A model generated the notes under the pieces. That model made no database searches, had not been told where the DNA came from, and saw only the letters and a program-made list of their open reading frames with translations. Source: Phallus indusiatus (Eukaryota > Basidiomycota > Agaricomycetes > Phallales > Phallaceae). Taken from it: 64,000 bases of DNA. The stretch covers positions 372,001-436,000 of the forward strand of contig JAQFWX010000032.1 in assembly GCA_027605045.1 (NCBI GenBank). Direction: 5' to 3'. Every line of letters starts with the position of its first letter. The stretch's first letter is position 1. A program made the position numbers and the translations under genes. Positions 23,749 through 35,091 of this stretch are shown here, in pieces.

Positions 23749-23899
23749 GCCAGCGGGTTGTGGTATTGGCTAACTTTTCTTTCATGACAAGTAAGTTTGA
23801 AATACAAATACAAAATACAAAATGAAAAAGTAGTATATGAAAATAAACATGATGAAGTAATACATAGGTATTAAGGATGAAGCAGTATTAACAGTTTCT

Positions 23900-23990
23900 C
23901 CCAGGGGCAGTGGTGGATGAGTGGTAGCCCTGCCTTGGAATCCCTGAATTGGGCTGGTTACAGCCTGGGTTCAAATCTCCCCTACACAAT
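23900..23990 (+). repeat. tRNA-like (SINE-type) promoter block
   Basis: A-box-like TGGATGAGTGG at 23,914-23,924 and B-box-like GGTTCAAATCT at 23,968-23,978, 43 bp apart, the normal spacing of an internal pol III promoter. No acceptor stem closes and the B box has two mismatches, so it reads as a tRNA-derived SINE head rather than a tRNA gene. Confidence 0.45.
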
Positions 23991-24474
23991 TTTTAAGGTT
24001 TTTGCCCTTAAATTGTTTTGACCACATTGATAACCGACTTTCAAAACCCAGCAACAACCTCTGGGAATTTGAGGATTCGAATCTATAATATCACCCATCA
24101 GCTTGCACACCAGGATCAGCTCAGTGAACCATAATGCACCATAAGGATCAAAGTGTAAAGGCATCACCTGACTGAATGGGAGTAACAGAAAAGACTTTGG
24201 GTCCAGCCTACAAAATTACTTTATGGAGAGCCACTCAGCAAGTGCAGTCCAGAATGCACTGAGGTGTTAAGGAGCCCATATAAGTTGAGGACAATGATTG
24301 GGTGGTCACATAGACTAAGACCCAAAAGTTTGGTCTGAAATAGAAACCCAACAAAAGCAGTTTGATTGGCTGGGAAATAGGCAGACAAAGAAGTACTGGC
24401 ACTTCAACCTCCAGGCTTTATGGATTATGGTATTTGCCAGAAGCAAAAGTTGATTATGAAAAATCATGTAACAC
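23991..24474. other. Unassigned sequence, possible SINE body
   Basis: Downstream of the tRNA-like head. No coding motif; the extent of any SINE body cannot be set from one copy. Confidence 0.25.
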
Positions 24475-24800
24475 TAGTTTTTTCATTAGAATTTGGTGGT
24501 AAAAGAACTTTAATCCAGCCCATATTAGTACCTCTGGAGACAGCAACATAAAGCTGTCCATGAGAAAAAATTTGAGAATGTAAATTAATTCCAACATGTC
24601 CTAATGATTGACCTTGAGCTTTGTTGATAGTCATTGCAAAGTTCTGCTTCAGGGTTGATGTTTTGAAGGAGAATAAGGGGCATATTGAGTTTCAAGTTGA
24701 GCTTCAAGGGTGGAAAGCCAGATTGAGTTCAAGTATTCAATAGGAAATAGGTCATTTTCAGCCTCTTTTCTAACTGAGTTAACACCATGACAAATTTACA
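24475..24800 (-). pseudogene. Helitron Pif1-like helicase remnant
   Basis: The minus strand encodes the C-terminal helicase motifs typical of Helitron RepHel proteins: AMTINKAQGQSLGHVGINLH followed by FSHGQLYVAVSRGTNM (24,490-24,634). Upstream, in another frame, is FPPLKLNLKLNMPLILLQNI, and further up FPIEYLNSI. A deletion or frameshift separates the blocks. The Rep (HUH) domain is absent. Sequence is established as Helitron-type by these motifs; activity is excluded. Confidence 0.8.
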
Positions 24801-24826
24801 ATATACCAAGGAATTGGTTGAGGATT

Positions 24827-24980
24827 AGATCATACCAACGCTATGGGCGCCTAATAGGCGCCCAGACGCGATATAGGTAAGCCTGGAGTGATGGGAATAC
24901 TCTTTATACAGAGTGTATTCACCATCTGTCTCCAGTGTTGTTGAGGATAATATAACATCGTCTCTATATCAATTCTAATA
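24827..24980 (+). mobile_element. Family G element, 5'-truncated
   Basis: Shares the block with the palindromic core GGGCGCCTAATAGGCGCCC, then GTAAGCCTGGAGTGATGGG and the end AATTCTAATACA. The first 20-30 bp of the family are missing. Confidence 0.7.
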
Positions 24981-25343
24981 CAAATAGTCCTCAAATGTAA
25001 CATTTCATTACAGTAGCCTGGTTCTTATGGCCTCACAGTTAACAGTGTAAAGCTGTGTATTTGCAAGTGCAGGTAAGAAAAGAATTTACAGGAGTGATGG
25101 CACCTATGTATGTTACATAATACTAAGTACTTAGGCAGGTGCAAAACATGTGTCTGCATATAACAGATGAATACATGGTATTCGTACTGTGGACTGAACT
25201 GACCTGGTCACAGCCCAATCGGCCTCGCACCACGACGTGGTCCTCAAATACTGTCCAGATCCCATGATAGGACCAAAAAGAAATGAGATCAAGCTTATCT
25301 AATCGGCTTTTTCCTTTCATGTGGAGAGCAATGATGTGGATGC
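24981..25343. other. Interval without recognised gene
   Basis: Between two family G copies; no supported coding sequence or repeat. Confidence 0.3.
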
Positions 25344-25535
25344 TGTTAGAATATGATCTGTACATCTCTCTAAATAGATTAGATTATACCAGCGCTATGG
25401 GCGCCTATTAGGCGCCCAGACGCGGTATAGGTAAGCCTGGAGTGATGGGAATACTCTTTATACAGAGTATTCACCATCTGTCTCCAGTGTTGTTGAGGTT
25501 AATATAACATCATCGTCTCTATACTAATTCTAATA
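25344..25535 (+). mobile_element. Family G element, complete (192 bp), TSD GATGC
   Basis: Starts TGTTAGAATATGATCTG and ends ACTAATTCTAATA, flanked by GATGC at 25,339-25,343 and 25,536-25,540. The ends TGTTAGAAT/ATTCTAATA form a short inverted repeat. It carries a CTTTATACAGAG TATA-like motif. Small solo LTR or TRIM-type element. Confidence 0.8.
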
Positions 25536-26394
25536 GATGCGCCTTCCTGTTTGTCTCGCTCTCCCTGCATCCATCCATCCATTGCACGACTATTGATGAC
25601 AATGCACATAATGATGGTTGTACTGGACAGTATGGTGGGTTTTACATTGGGTTTTGAACATAAATATGGAGACTGGGAGCTGTGTAAGTAGTTAATATTC
25701 GTCTTGTGCTTTTCTTACTAAAAGAACTGTCATTTGTAGATAAAAACTATTTGATGTATACAATCTTATGTGATTACAAGAATATAAGATCTTTTTCCTG
25801 ACACAAAATTCACATTCTCTAAGTAAAAATCGAAAACTTTCCACAACTGTCGAGTCGAGCAGTTGGCATTGCCACTTCTGGTTGGCTCTGTGTCTCAGTT
25901 ATCAGGGTAATTTTTTTCAATCCTTACTACGTCTCTAACGACTAGATACTCTGCGGAAGACCATGTTCCTGAATACACTATGCAATTTCGACAAATCAGC
26001 TGAGAATTCATGTCGACGTCCTACAATGCATAGTGCAAATGAAGCGCATCCAAGTCCTGGTAGGCCATCCTTCAAACTCATTGTGTGCATGGTCTGTTAG
26101 CTGATTTTTCTTGTCCTTTTCCCTTCCCAGTCAATAAAAACCAAGAATTGGTTGAAATATCACCATTCATTGATTCAGCCCCTCAGATTCTCTCAGAGAA
26201 TTTCAAGATGTCGAATGAGTGATCCCCACCTCTCTCAGAACCCACTCAACCTCCCACTCAACCTCTCACATTTGGGCCATCCATCCCAAATTGGGCTCTT
26301 GGAGAACTGAATGCTGGAATTCCACAACCAGAGGTTCCTATTGAAATTGAAGAAATGCACCTCACTTGAATAGAACCTGGGTGCAGCTTGCTGT
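25536..26394. other. Interval without recognised gene
   Basis: No open frame with known motifs and no repeat matched elsewhere in the window. Confidence 0.3.
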
Positions 26395-26790
26395 GCCAAT
26401 TCTCTGCTAATTAACTGTTCAGTAAAATAATAAACAGAATGAAACTTACCCATATTCTTTATATTTATGGTGAAAATATATTTCTATTATAATTTAGATG
26501 TATAGAAAAACCTTAATTCTAAGCATGAGAATACTCATTGTATTACAGTTTTCCTGGAAAAACCTTACTGCTGTTATAGCATTGTAAGGCATGTGCATTT
26601 TGAATAAAGTTGTTGTTTCTGCCCCAAATGTTGATCAAATTGCTTTCTGTAAGTTGTATCTGCTTTATGAAAAATTCAGACAACATCTCCCACTGCATTG
26701 TACAATTTAGTAAATCATCAATAGCCTATACCTCAAACTATAATTTTCTTTTTTTTGGTTAAACCCTACAATGTCTCCAGTGAAAAGGGA
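26395..26790 (+). mobile_element. Fragment of inverted-repeat element E, interrupted by element F
   Basis: Left part (about 26,395-26,567) matches internal E sequence at about 42,080-42,250. Right part (about 26,705-26,787) matches the E terminus ending AAACCCTACAATGTCTCCAG. Between them is the F start CTGCTGTTATAGCATTGTAAGG at about 26,570. Confidence 0.65.
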
Positions 26791-26817
26791 AGAAAATACA
26801 CACCTTAAAAAGTCACA

Positions 26818-27144
26818 ATGCACACATGCATTAGGCTTACCTGGGATGTAGGCACAGATTATGCTTGCCTCACTATTGGAGAGCAGCCCAAGGCCTTCCC
26901 ATACCCAACTGAAGGGAAGATGGATCCAGAGACAAGTCATCTCTATGATACATGGTATAAAGACCCTGCATCTGTACCCTTCTATATAAGTGTTGAACAA
27001 TCTAGATCACTGAATATCAGTGATGTCAAAGTCATAGCATGGCTTCACAAGGAGAGTGTAGTGTTCCCCATTGCGGCAGAGATCTGCAACAAGCTTGGGT
27101 TATCCAAATGGCTCAATATCACCAGCCTTCACACTGACAGCTGA
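26818..27144 (+). CDS. Unknown ORF, 108 aa, probably transposon-derived
   Basis: Open frame with plausible protein composition (for example EGKMDPETSHLYDTWYKDP) directly beside an E fragment. I do not recognise it. A downstream frame near 27,450-27,612 has a similar acidic, proline-rich style, so both may be pieces of one decayed element gene. No Kozak or splice evidence supports a host gene. Confidence 0.3.
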   Translation: MHTCIRLTWDVGTDYACLTIGEQPKAFPYPTEGKMDPETSHLYDTWYKDPASVPFYISVEQSRSLNISDVKVIAWLHKESVVFPIAAEICNKLGLSKWLNITSLHTDS

Positions 27145-27689
27145 CAAGACAGTAAATACTTCTCCCTCCATAGTTGATGGCTGGCATCAAGCATATACCC
27201 TTCCTCAGGGAGGAGGTCATTGGGATGTTGTGTTATAATTGCATCAATACCCATCTAATCAAGACTTGATTAGGACCAGTACTAGAACAGTGGTGCTCAC
27301 AAACCAATAGTAATACTATCACTGTAAAGTGGTGAGAATCTCATCCCTTCTACCTGGACATCAAACTCATAGTTGATGTCATAATACCTGTTGTGGTGCC
27401 ACCCATCCAGCTCCCACTGCTGGACCCTCAACAGGAGCTCCTTACATGGAGTCCACTGTTAACTTGCCTCCCTCAGTGAATGCACCACTCCCAGCTGACA
27501 TAGCTGAGAAAGAACTTGTGATCGACCCTGATCAATATGAAGTCCTGGATAGACCAGGAACCAGCCCTCAAGGAGATATTGAGATGGCCATGGATTATAC
27601 CAAGGATGACTGAGACTCACTTGTCATGTTCAGGTTTGACCTGATGCTCAAGTCAGTGGGTGAGGATGTAACAGCTCCACTAAGAATTA

Positions 27690-28658
27690 TTTATACTTAG
27701 GTATATAGTAGTAGACACTTGTGGTCTAATACACAACCACATACAAAATCCAAGTACCTATATTATGTAAGTTACATAAGTGCCATGATGCATGTAAATA
27801 CCACATCAATTCTGATAGGTTATGGGCCCCAGCTTCTGAACAGCCTAAAAACAAAGTTATTATTCCTTATCTGACAGCATCTGATTCATTTCCCTCTCAT
27901 TCCAACTTCCTACAACATTGTCACCATCTTTTCATTCCCAATCGTCACCCATCGCTCAGATCATCTATCCCCGCGAGTTCCTAGTCGTATACTGTGCCTA
28001 CTTTTATCTGCCAACACACCGCTCATTTAGCGCCCGCCCATTCTTCGCAAATTTCATTTTTTGCACAAGTTATTCACTGTTGCGCTTTTGGGTCCTTCGC
28101 ATAGTTTTTATCACTGCTCGCTCAAACATCGTCCGTTTCCTCTCTAAATCTTGCACATGTCATTCGTGACATTGTCATTGTTGTTGGATCAAGTACTGGT
28201 ATCTGTCTACACAGTTTCCCAGTCACTGTGCGCTCTTTTTATCTTCAAACACGATCATTGTAGATACGTGATGTTGAACTTTTGGGGAAGTGCACTTCAG
28301 TGGGCCTTCATTTTAACCTTCCAGGCAAGATCACGGTCACCCTGTTGAGCCTGGTGATGGTACAACTGCCTGATCGCATTAGATAGCTTTTTAGAATAGT
28401 TAGGATAAATTCTTGGTGGACTTTAGCACATAATGTCTACAGTAATTAATTACTGCTAGACTGGCTGTCATGCTTGGAGAGAATAATTTTGAAGAATGGA
28501 GACGTGATATTAGGGCTTTACTTCATGGAGAAGGGTACTTGAAGATTGTAGATGGCACTGAGAATACACCATTGGGGGCGGAGGAGCTCAAGGAGTGGCA
28601 TCACCGTCGTAACAAGGCTGTAATTTTGAAATCAACAATGAATACATATATTCATTAA
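27690..28658 (+). pseudogene. Copia-type element: leader and N-terminal gag remnant
   Basis: GATAGGTTATGGGCCCC near 27,820 matches the leader just upstream of the better copia gag on the minus strand near 47,265, so it probably marks the LTR/primer-binding junction. A gag-like frame at 28,470-28,658 begins MLGENNFEEWRRDIRALL, the copia gag (DUF4219/UBN2) start pattern, and is cut by element F at about 28,630. The intervening 600 bp are not coding. Confidence 0.6.
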
Positions 28659-28801
28659 AATATAAAACTAGATTTTTTTCTGAACAAGATACAGCAAAAA
28701 TCAAGTCAAAATATGCATCACAGACTGAGATATGACAACTTTATTGGAATGAATTTTTTTACATTTAAAAATGCACGTGCCTTACAATACTATAACAGCA
28801 G
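28630..28801. mobile_element. Element F half copy, truncating the copia gag
   Basis: Matches the right half of the complete F palindrome at 31,409-31,789, ending TATAACAGCAG at 28,801. The left half is missing. Confidence 0.75.
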
Positions 28802-29663
28802 TAAGCATTGCAGTAGTGATTTGTTGTTTTTATCAGGTTATAGACAAGAGGAAGGTTTAGATAAGAGGAGTGAAGTCTTAAAGACTAGGATAGTGGTTGA
28901 ACACAAGTTTATAGTTGGACCAACAGGTACCAGAGTAGTTACAGTTGAATGATAAGACAGATAAGACAATAAGATGATGATGATGTCCAAAGTGAGAAAA
29001 GTGCCCTTCTTATATAGAGTTTTGAGCGTGAATAAAGGGAATCATGGATGAGTAAGAAATGACTCATAAGATGACTCACCATTCATGCCAAGTTACGAGT
29101 ACAAGCAGAGAAATAAAGGCAAAACCATGGAGAAATAGGTAATTAGTCACAGAGTGTGACAAGGGAAAGGAGGAGATTGGAAAAGAACAAAGAAATGGGG
29201 CATTGTGGTGTTTTATGATGTTTTGTGGTGTTTTAAGGAGTAACATGGACACACAAGTACCGTTACCTGTGCAACCCAGGTTGGGTCACGGTACCCAAAC
29301 CCACGGGTAAAACCTGTATTACTCCTTAGGTGTTTTTGATGGAAGGGATGATGAAAGCAATCAGTTACATGACAAAATCCCCTCTCTTTTCCAAGCAATT
29401 GCCTTCTAATAGAGAGAGATAGAAGAAAGGAAAGAAATAGGAAAAGAGAGAAAGAAATAGTTCTAAACCAGCTCCTGAGTGAATGTTATAACTGGCCTGT
29501 TAAATTCCTTCATTCTTTTCTCCCACTGTGCTCCAACATGGTTGCCTTCAGCAGATCGTTTGCCATGGTGGCCTCCATCTTGCCTCACATACTGCTTCCT
29601 TATAGTAGATGGTCCAGGACCCGCATCAGAACTTCCAGAAGAAAGGTCAGAGTCTTGCCCAAA
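28802..29663. other. Interval without recognised gene
   Basis: Purine-rich and low-complexity stretches (for example 29,400-29,460). No supported gene. Confidence 0.3.
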
Positions 29664-30632
29664 TCAAGTATCATAGTAGTGATTCCCAAAAATCTTTCTC
29701 CCAAATGCCTCACAGCATTCAAGAGTCTCCATCCTGGATCCAACCTTGCTAATATCAGCCTTGAACCTAGCAATAAGGCATGTGAATTCATCATGAATAT
29801 TTTCACATTTGTCGAGGAAACGTGCGACGTGCCCCGTGACCTTTTCCGAGATATTATGTAAGTCACACCCCATGATCCATTATCTCCCCCCAAGTATGCA
29901 TCTCGTACAACATGTGTACTACTCCGTACTTCATGCACAGCCCTCTGATCCGTTCATTTCCAAATGGGGGTTGTCCGCTCGATGTCTTGACTAACCAGGG
30001 GTTCGGTTAGCCCGGACTCTGCCCGTTCTATCCGTCCTAGAAACCACCATTCCTTTCTTATCTGTTTCTCCTTTTAGTATAGGCACCTTACACTCATGTA
30101 TTTAAGCCCCAGTTTCGTAGCTGGGTCTCTTCAGTCAGAATATAATCTATTCTTCTCTCTTATCTGTTCCGTCTCTGTTCTTCTTCGTACTCTGCGTGCT
30201 CATCTCGTACTTAGTTGCGGATTTGCACGTAGTTCAAGTCCCAGTCGTCGTCAGACCTCTTGGGCAATCTAAGTTCGTTGTCGTACTTAATGTTGGACTT
30301 GTACATACTAGCTACGTACTTCTCTCGTTCTCTGAAATTGAGAGATATCTGAAGTTGGGCGAGTGGGCACAGCATACAAGCTGAAGCCAAGTCCCTCACA
30401 CCCGTACTCTCCGTACTCTCTCTATCCGCACGTACTAGACCGGACTTTGCCGGGATAGGCTCGGAACATGGCGCTTGACAAAACGACTATATTCATCATA
30501 AGAGACCTCCACTTTAGACCCATAGAGAGTAGCTCCAGAAATACTTGTTAGAATATGGTAATTAACTATTACGGTCATTCTATATAGTAATCTTCGTGTC
30601 ATGTTTGTTTGTATTTTTCTTTTTTTATGCAT
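29664..30632 (-). pseudogene. Unknown ORF split by a solo LTR
   Basis: Minus-strand frames on both sides of the LTR read continuously once the LTR and one target copy are ignored. The right piece ends VSYDEYSRF (about 30,486-30,510) and the left piece starts LDKCENIHDEF and ends with a stop at about 29,667. I do not recognise the protein; it could be a retroelement gag or a host gene. It is inactivated by the insertion. Confidence 0.5.
29823..30480 (+). mobile_element. Solo LTR (copia-like), 658 bp, TSD AAACG
   Basis: Starts TGCGACGTGCCCC and ends GGCGCTTGACA; AAACG at 29,818-29,822 and 30,481-30,485. It contains a TATA-like TGTATTTAAGC and GCTGAAGCCAAG near the end, as in the LTRs at 17,997 and 49,764. 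Confidence 0.85.
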
Positions 30633-30922
30633 AGTAGTTCTAGCATCTCTTAGGGATGTTAGATGATTCTTGTTAAAGTGATGTAAGCGCTCATACCAGG
30701 TAACATTCCGAGTTTAATACACACGGACCTTACCTTAGTGCTGGTGCACAGATCACCTACTATCATGTATATAATCTCACCTCATGTAGTCGTAGTTCCC
30801 TCATCAGGTTATAGAGATTTGTTACACTGCTAAAACCTTACATGAACTACCAGTGTTAGAGTAGAAATCCTTACATCTTCCACTCTAACTGTATCTCACC
30901 ATACTACTATCCTATAAGCTGA

Positions 30923-31249
30923 TCAACTGCGTTTTCTTATGCTAACAATACTCTTGATAGCTTCCTCACATTGGTAAATAGTGGGGAGTTTGTCCTTCCA
31001 GAGCCAAGACATTCCACCATCCCTCCCAAAATGAATACGCTTAGCCTCTGCTATCCAAGCAAGTAGCCCATTTCCAATTTTTTGTATGCTTTCTGTCCAA
31101 TTTTTGGCAAGATCCTCGTTAGTGAACAGCCTGTCCAAGGAATTAACAACTGGATCATAGAGGTTATAGTCTTCTGGGCCAAAAAAAGGATGTGGGAGGT
31201 CGAGCTTGTCAAGCAGATGTTGTGGGGGTTCATAGTGCCTTGTGCACAC
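30923..31249 (-). CDS. Unknown ORF, 108 aa
   Basis: A reasonable protein-like frame (for example PQHLLDKLDLPHPFFGPEDY) with no motif I recognise, flanked by repeats. Possibly a fragment of a transposon gene. No intron or start evidence. Confidence 0.3.
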   Translation of the reverse strand: MCTRHYEPPQHLLDKLDLPHPFFGPEDYNLYDPVVNSLDRLFTNEDLAKNWTESIQKIGNGLLAWIAEAKRIHFGRDGGMSWLWKDKLPTIYQCEEAIKSIVSIRKRS

Positions 31250-31408
31250 TCGGTCATTGGGCTTTAACCGGAGTTGTCCAGTTGATTAGACTAGTCCAGG
31301 GTAATCCCAAATAAAATGTCACGCTGTTCGGTCATACTCTGGCTGCACTTTAAATAGAAATAGACATTTTAATAGACATTTTGTTATATCAGGCAAGCTT
31401 AAGAATTA

Positions 31409-31789
31409 CTGCTGCTATAGCATTGTAAGGCACGAGCATTTTTGAATGTAAAAAAAATCATTTTGATAAAGTTGTCATATCTCAGTCTGTGATGCATATT
31501 TTGACTTGTTTTTGCTATATCTTGTTCAGAAAAAAATCTAGTTTTATTTTTTAATAAGTATATAATATGTATTTATTGTTGTTTTCAAAATTCAAGTGTA
31601 ATTTTGTGTAATTTTGAAAACAACAATAAATACATATACTTAGTAAAAAATAAAACTAGATTTTTTTCTGAACAAGATGCAGCAAAAACCAAGTCAAAAT
31701 ATGCATCACAGACTGAGATATGACAACTTTATTGGGATGAATTTTTTTACATTCAAAAATGCATGTGCCTTACAATGCTATAACAGCAG
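31409..31789. mobile_element. Element F, complete palindromic MITE (381 bp), TA target
   Basis: The two halves are near-perfect inverted repeats: CTGCTGCTATAGCATTGTAAGG at the left and its complement at the right, meeting at a short centre near 31,600. TA flanks both ends. No coding capacity; Tc1/mariner-type MITE by TA target and terminal palindrome. Confidence 0.8.
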
Positions 31790-31987
31790 TAAATAAATTG
31801 GGTTTTATCTTTTGGAATCATATAGAACTGCCTTTTGGTAGCTGACAAGCGGATAAGATTCAAAGGAACTGTATGTATATTAATAAATAAAAAGTGTTTG
31901 TGTACCCTGTTCACAACTGTTGCATGATCCAAGTGCTAATGTCCGATTTATTCTGTACTGTCAGACATTTTTTCTAACACTCAGAAT

Positions 31988-32100
31988 GACTATTACCTGT
32001 TGGACACTGGAGCATCTAGCACCATGATGCCATCATTGTCTTTGAATCCTCACAACAATCCATCTCAATCTATGCTGAATTCATATTCATCACACAATAA
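31988..32100 (+). pseudogene. Copia-type protease fragment
   Basis: The plus frame reads DYYLLDTGASSTMMPS, containing the retropepsin active-site motif DTGAS. The frame closes about 110 bp later. Isolated fragment of a copia polyprotein. Confidence 0.65.
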
Positions 32101-32843
32101 CTAGTAGGCAATTCAAATGGGAGCTTGGCCAGCAAGCCCTTCTTTTGCCTTTCTTTTTTAGTGGCACTGCAAGCGCCTACTCTTGTTATCTTATCAGGTT
32201 ATTACTTAATATCAAATTGTCAACTAGTCTATTTTTATTTTAAGTACAGCATGAGCATGGCTGACAGGTGTGACATTTCTGATTGATCACCCTGCCTGTC
32301 AGTCAACCAGATTTTTCCGGTTGAATGCCAAGTGTGCACAAGGCACTGATCTCCCTGTTGTGGAATCTCAGTGGAAAAATGTCCGGTGTTAGGCTCAATA
32401 GGCAGGCTGGCTGCCTGGACAATCTCCCATGCAACTGAGTTGAGTGTGCTCCATAGCTGAGATGCGAACACCTTCTCAACTCTGTACTGTATGGTTGTGG
32501 TTCCGAACTCGTGAATTGGTGTAGTGTTCTTTCCAACAGTTTACACAAAGGGGCTAGAACAGTACAAGTCCCATTTCAGCATCACAGGAAGCACTTGCCA
32601 CAAAGTTCCATTGGATTCCTCAGGAAAGAAGTGGTCTCATGATAGCCGGAACTTGAATCGACATGTCAATGTAGCTGGTTCATATGGGGTTGAAAAGGAA
32701 AGAATGGTAGGGCGAAGAGCTAGAGTTGAGTGGGGAATTGAAGTAGAGAGAGAGAGGGATAGAAAAATAGTCCGTAAAATCTTTTTATTTGTGAAATTTT
32801 TTCATGCGCTGCATTTGCAGCTTTTAGCAACTGCCAACATGTC
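32101..32843. other. Interval without recognised gene
   Basis: Several open frames but no convincing motif. It lies just downstream of the gypsy pol end and may include that element's 3' LTR. Confidence 0.3.
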
Positions 32844-33600
32844 TTATTTCTTAATGTCACAGTATTCCTCCTCCCAACGATGCAAGATCTCTGGTGCATT
32901 CGCAAGATTGGATTTCAGGAGCCATTTGTCATGTTCCAGCCCATAACCCTTGAACCTGGTCTGGAACAGTTGTTGTTGCCTCTCATTTCGCATTTTTCCC
33001 CATTTTTCATCAACAACATCCTCTACCTCGTATTCTGGCAGTTCTTTGAAGTCTCTGTGCTTGATGTTTTATGTCGGACGAGCTCCAAAGTCGTCCAGAG
33101 ATTTGTGGTATGGTTGTAGATGTGCTAGCAATGTAAATTTAGCATGGGGTGGATTCAGTAGGACGCAACCAACTGGATCCGATAAGCAACACGACTAACC
33201 CTTTCTAGGACTTTGAATGGCCTGTCATATCACAACATTAGCTTGTTCTCCTTCCTTCTAACAGTCTGTCATAAATTGAGGGACATTGGGTTGAGGAGGA
33301 CCAGATCACTAGGTTGGAACTCAACGGTAAGTCACCCATTATTGTAATATTCTTGCTGGTATACTTGGGCTCTTGTGCCTGACCTCTATTAGCTTCAAAC
33401 CCCTCCATGAACTCTTGTGCTTGTACCTCATCTCCTTCATTGGTTTGTATTGCTGACAAGCCTGAGAATTCAGGTGTTTCCATGTCCAATGTCATTTTTT
33501 GGCGATTTTCTTCATTTTCCCATTCCAGCAATGTATCAATGGTGTGTTTTTCTTTTTCTGATGTGGTACAGATTCTTTGGTCATAAACCTGATGTTTCAC
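32844..33600 (-). pseudogene. Chromodomain gypsy (chromovirus) integrase C-terminus remnant
   Basis: On the minus strand a decayed integrase tail includes GDLPLSSNLV, YDRPFKVLERVSRVAYRIQL and LQPYHKSLDDFGARP. It is followed by a chromodomain with LPEYEVEDVVDEKW and FKGYGLEHDKWLLKSNLANA, ending at a TAA (32,844-32,846). At least one in-frame stop lies between GARPT and the chromodomain. The arrangement is that of Ty3/gypsy chromoviruses, whose chromodomain targets integration to chromatin. Confidence 0.85.
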
Positions 33601-34013
33601 ATCTTCGAGTGTTTGGTTGCACTGCCTATGTTTATGTTCAAAAGGATCAGAGACTGGGTCTTGGCTCTCATACACAGAAATGTGTGTTTATTGGATATCC
33701 ACAAGAGTACAAAGCATGGATCTTCTACAATCCATTGACAAAGAAGACTGTTATCAGTAATGATGCAGTGTTTGATGAGAGAGCCTTTCCAGGTCTTACA
33801 AGGTCAAATTCTGATTCTATTCAGACAAATGTAGAGCCACTTGTTGCTGTGGATGCCTAATGAAGGGGGAGATGCGAGGAATCTGAATCCAGGGGGAGAT
33901 AGGCCTGGGAATGTGGATCATAATGTGCCTGATGCACCAGATAGGCCACCTTCTCCTGCTCAGTCTTCAGATTCCTCTGAAAATCCATCTCCTCCACCCC
34001 AACCAGTTCAGTG
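33590..34013 (+). pseudogene. Copia integrase C-terminal (SH3-like) fragment and linker
   Basis: The plus frame has HKPDVSHLRVFGCTAYVYVQ, KCVFIGYPQEYKAWIFYNP and VISNDAVFDERAFPG, a typical copia integrase/RT linker. It runs to a stop near 33,860; a proline-rich linker continues in another frame to about 34,013. It abuts the oppositely oriented gypsy fragment. Confidence 0.85.
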
Positions 34014-34028
34014 AAGGAAAGTTGTGAT

Positions 34029-34217
34029 TATTAGAATTGGTATAGAGATGATGTTATATTAACCTCAACAACACTGGAGACAGATGGTGAATACTCTGTA
34101 TAAAGAGTATTCCCATCACTCCAGGCTTACCTATACCGCGTCTGGGCGCCTATTAGGCGCCCATAGCGCTGGTATAATCTAATCTACTTAGAGAGATGTA
34201 CAGATCATATTCTAACA
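34029..34217 (-). mobile_element. Family G element, inverted copy
   Basis: Begins TATTAGAATTGG and ends CATATTCTAACA; contains the GGGCGCCTATTAGGCGCCC core. The flanks (GTGAT / TCTAT) do not match, so a post-insertion rearrangement joined copia sequence on the left to LINE sequence on the right. Confidence 0.75.
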
Positions 34218-35091
34218 TCTATCCTTTGCATGTATTTGTTTTGAGAGACGCACATGGTCTCGTGGATTGGGTCTTGTGGGTTGTGTCTCCTTCTGCATCT
34301 ATTTCTTATTTGTTTTAGTTCTCTGTTTAGCGCTGTTAGTTCTTTTGATGTGTGAGCAGTTATTTTTGAACATGGGACTACTTCTCTTATTGTCTCCTGC
34401 AGTGCTTCTATCAGCCTCTTTAGCCTACCGTCGAAATCTTCCTTTGCTCTGACTTTGTTTGTTGGTATGGGTTCAATCTTTGGCTGCAGCACTGTCCTGA
34501 ACTTCTTCCAGTCTGTCTCCCTGAAATTTTTGATTTCTCTTGTGGGAATTCTTGTGCTGCTGGTTGCTATTCGCGTGACAAATGGGAAATGGTCTGTTTT
34601 TGGTGGTGTCTCGTCCTCAGCTGTGTTACATGTCTCGAGGTAGTCAACAATTCCTTGCAAGGCAAATACATTGTCTGGTCTTGTATACTTGCCTGTGTTC
34701 ATGGCTTTCAGTGTCAGTATGTTCTTTGGGAGAATCATCTGCTATTAGTGTTTGTGCCTTGTTTAAGTTTTTGTGTGTAAAAAGGTGTGCATTTCTCATT
34801 TCATCCCACTGTGGATGGTGTCTGTTAAAGTCACCCAACCATATGACTTGCACTCTTTCTTGCCGCACTCTGTTTACCTCTCTGATTGTAGCTTCCATTG
34901 CCTTTTGCAAAGCTATTGAGTGTGCTTGGTTGCAGTATATGTTTATAATCAGTATCTGTCCTATGGTGGTTTTTACCTTTATTCCCACAACATCGGGTGA
35001 GTCAACTTCCACTTGGTCCCATTCCTTCATTTGAGCATTTCTAGTATAGCTGTTCTTGTCCTGTCTTCTCCATCTCTCATATGCTTGCTCA
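34218..35091 (-). pseudogene. LINE (Tad1-like) endonuclease region remnant
   Basis: Minus frames at 34,644-35,030 and 34,218-34,738 overlap in different phases. The first has the endonuclease/exonuclease/phosphatase motif VIWLGDFNRHHPQWDE. The second has YTRPDNVF and TDHFPFVTRI, then a charged linker typical between the endonuclease and reverse transcriptase. A frameshift separates them near 34,730. Reverse transcriptase is absent; the element is cut by family G. Confidence 0.85.

Noticed and set aside
23900..23990. Candidate functional tRNA gene
   Set aside because: A and B boxes are spaced correctly but no acceptor stem forms and no standard anticodon arm is visible; it fits a SINE head better.
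33417..33590. Plus-strand N-terminal extension of the copia integrase fragment
   Set aside because: This part is the complement of the gypsy remnant; copia similarity begins only near HKPDVSH.
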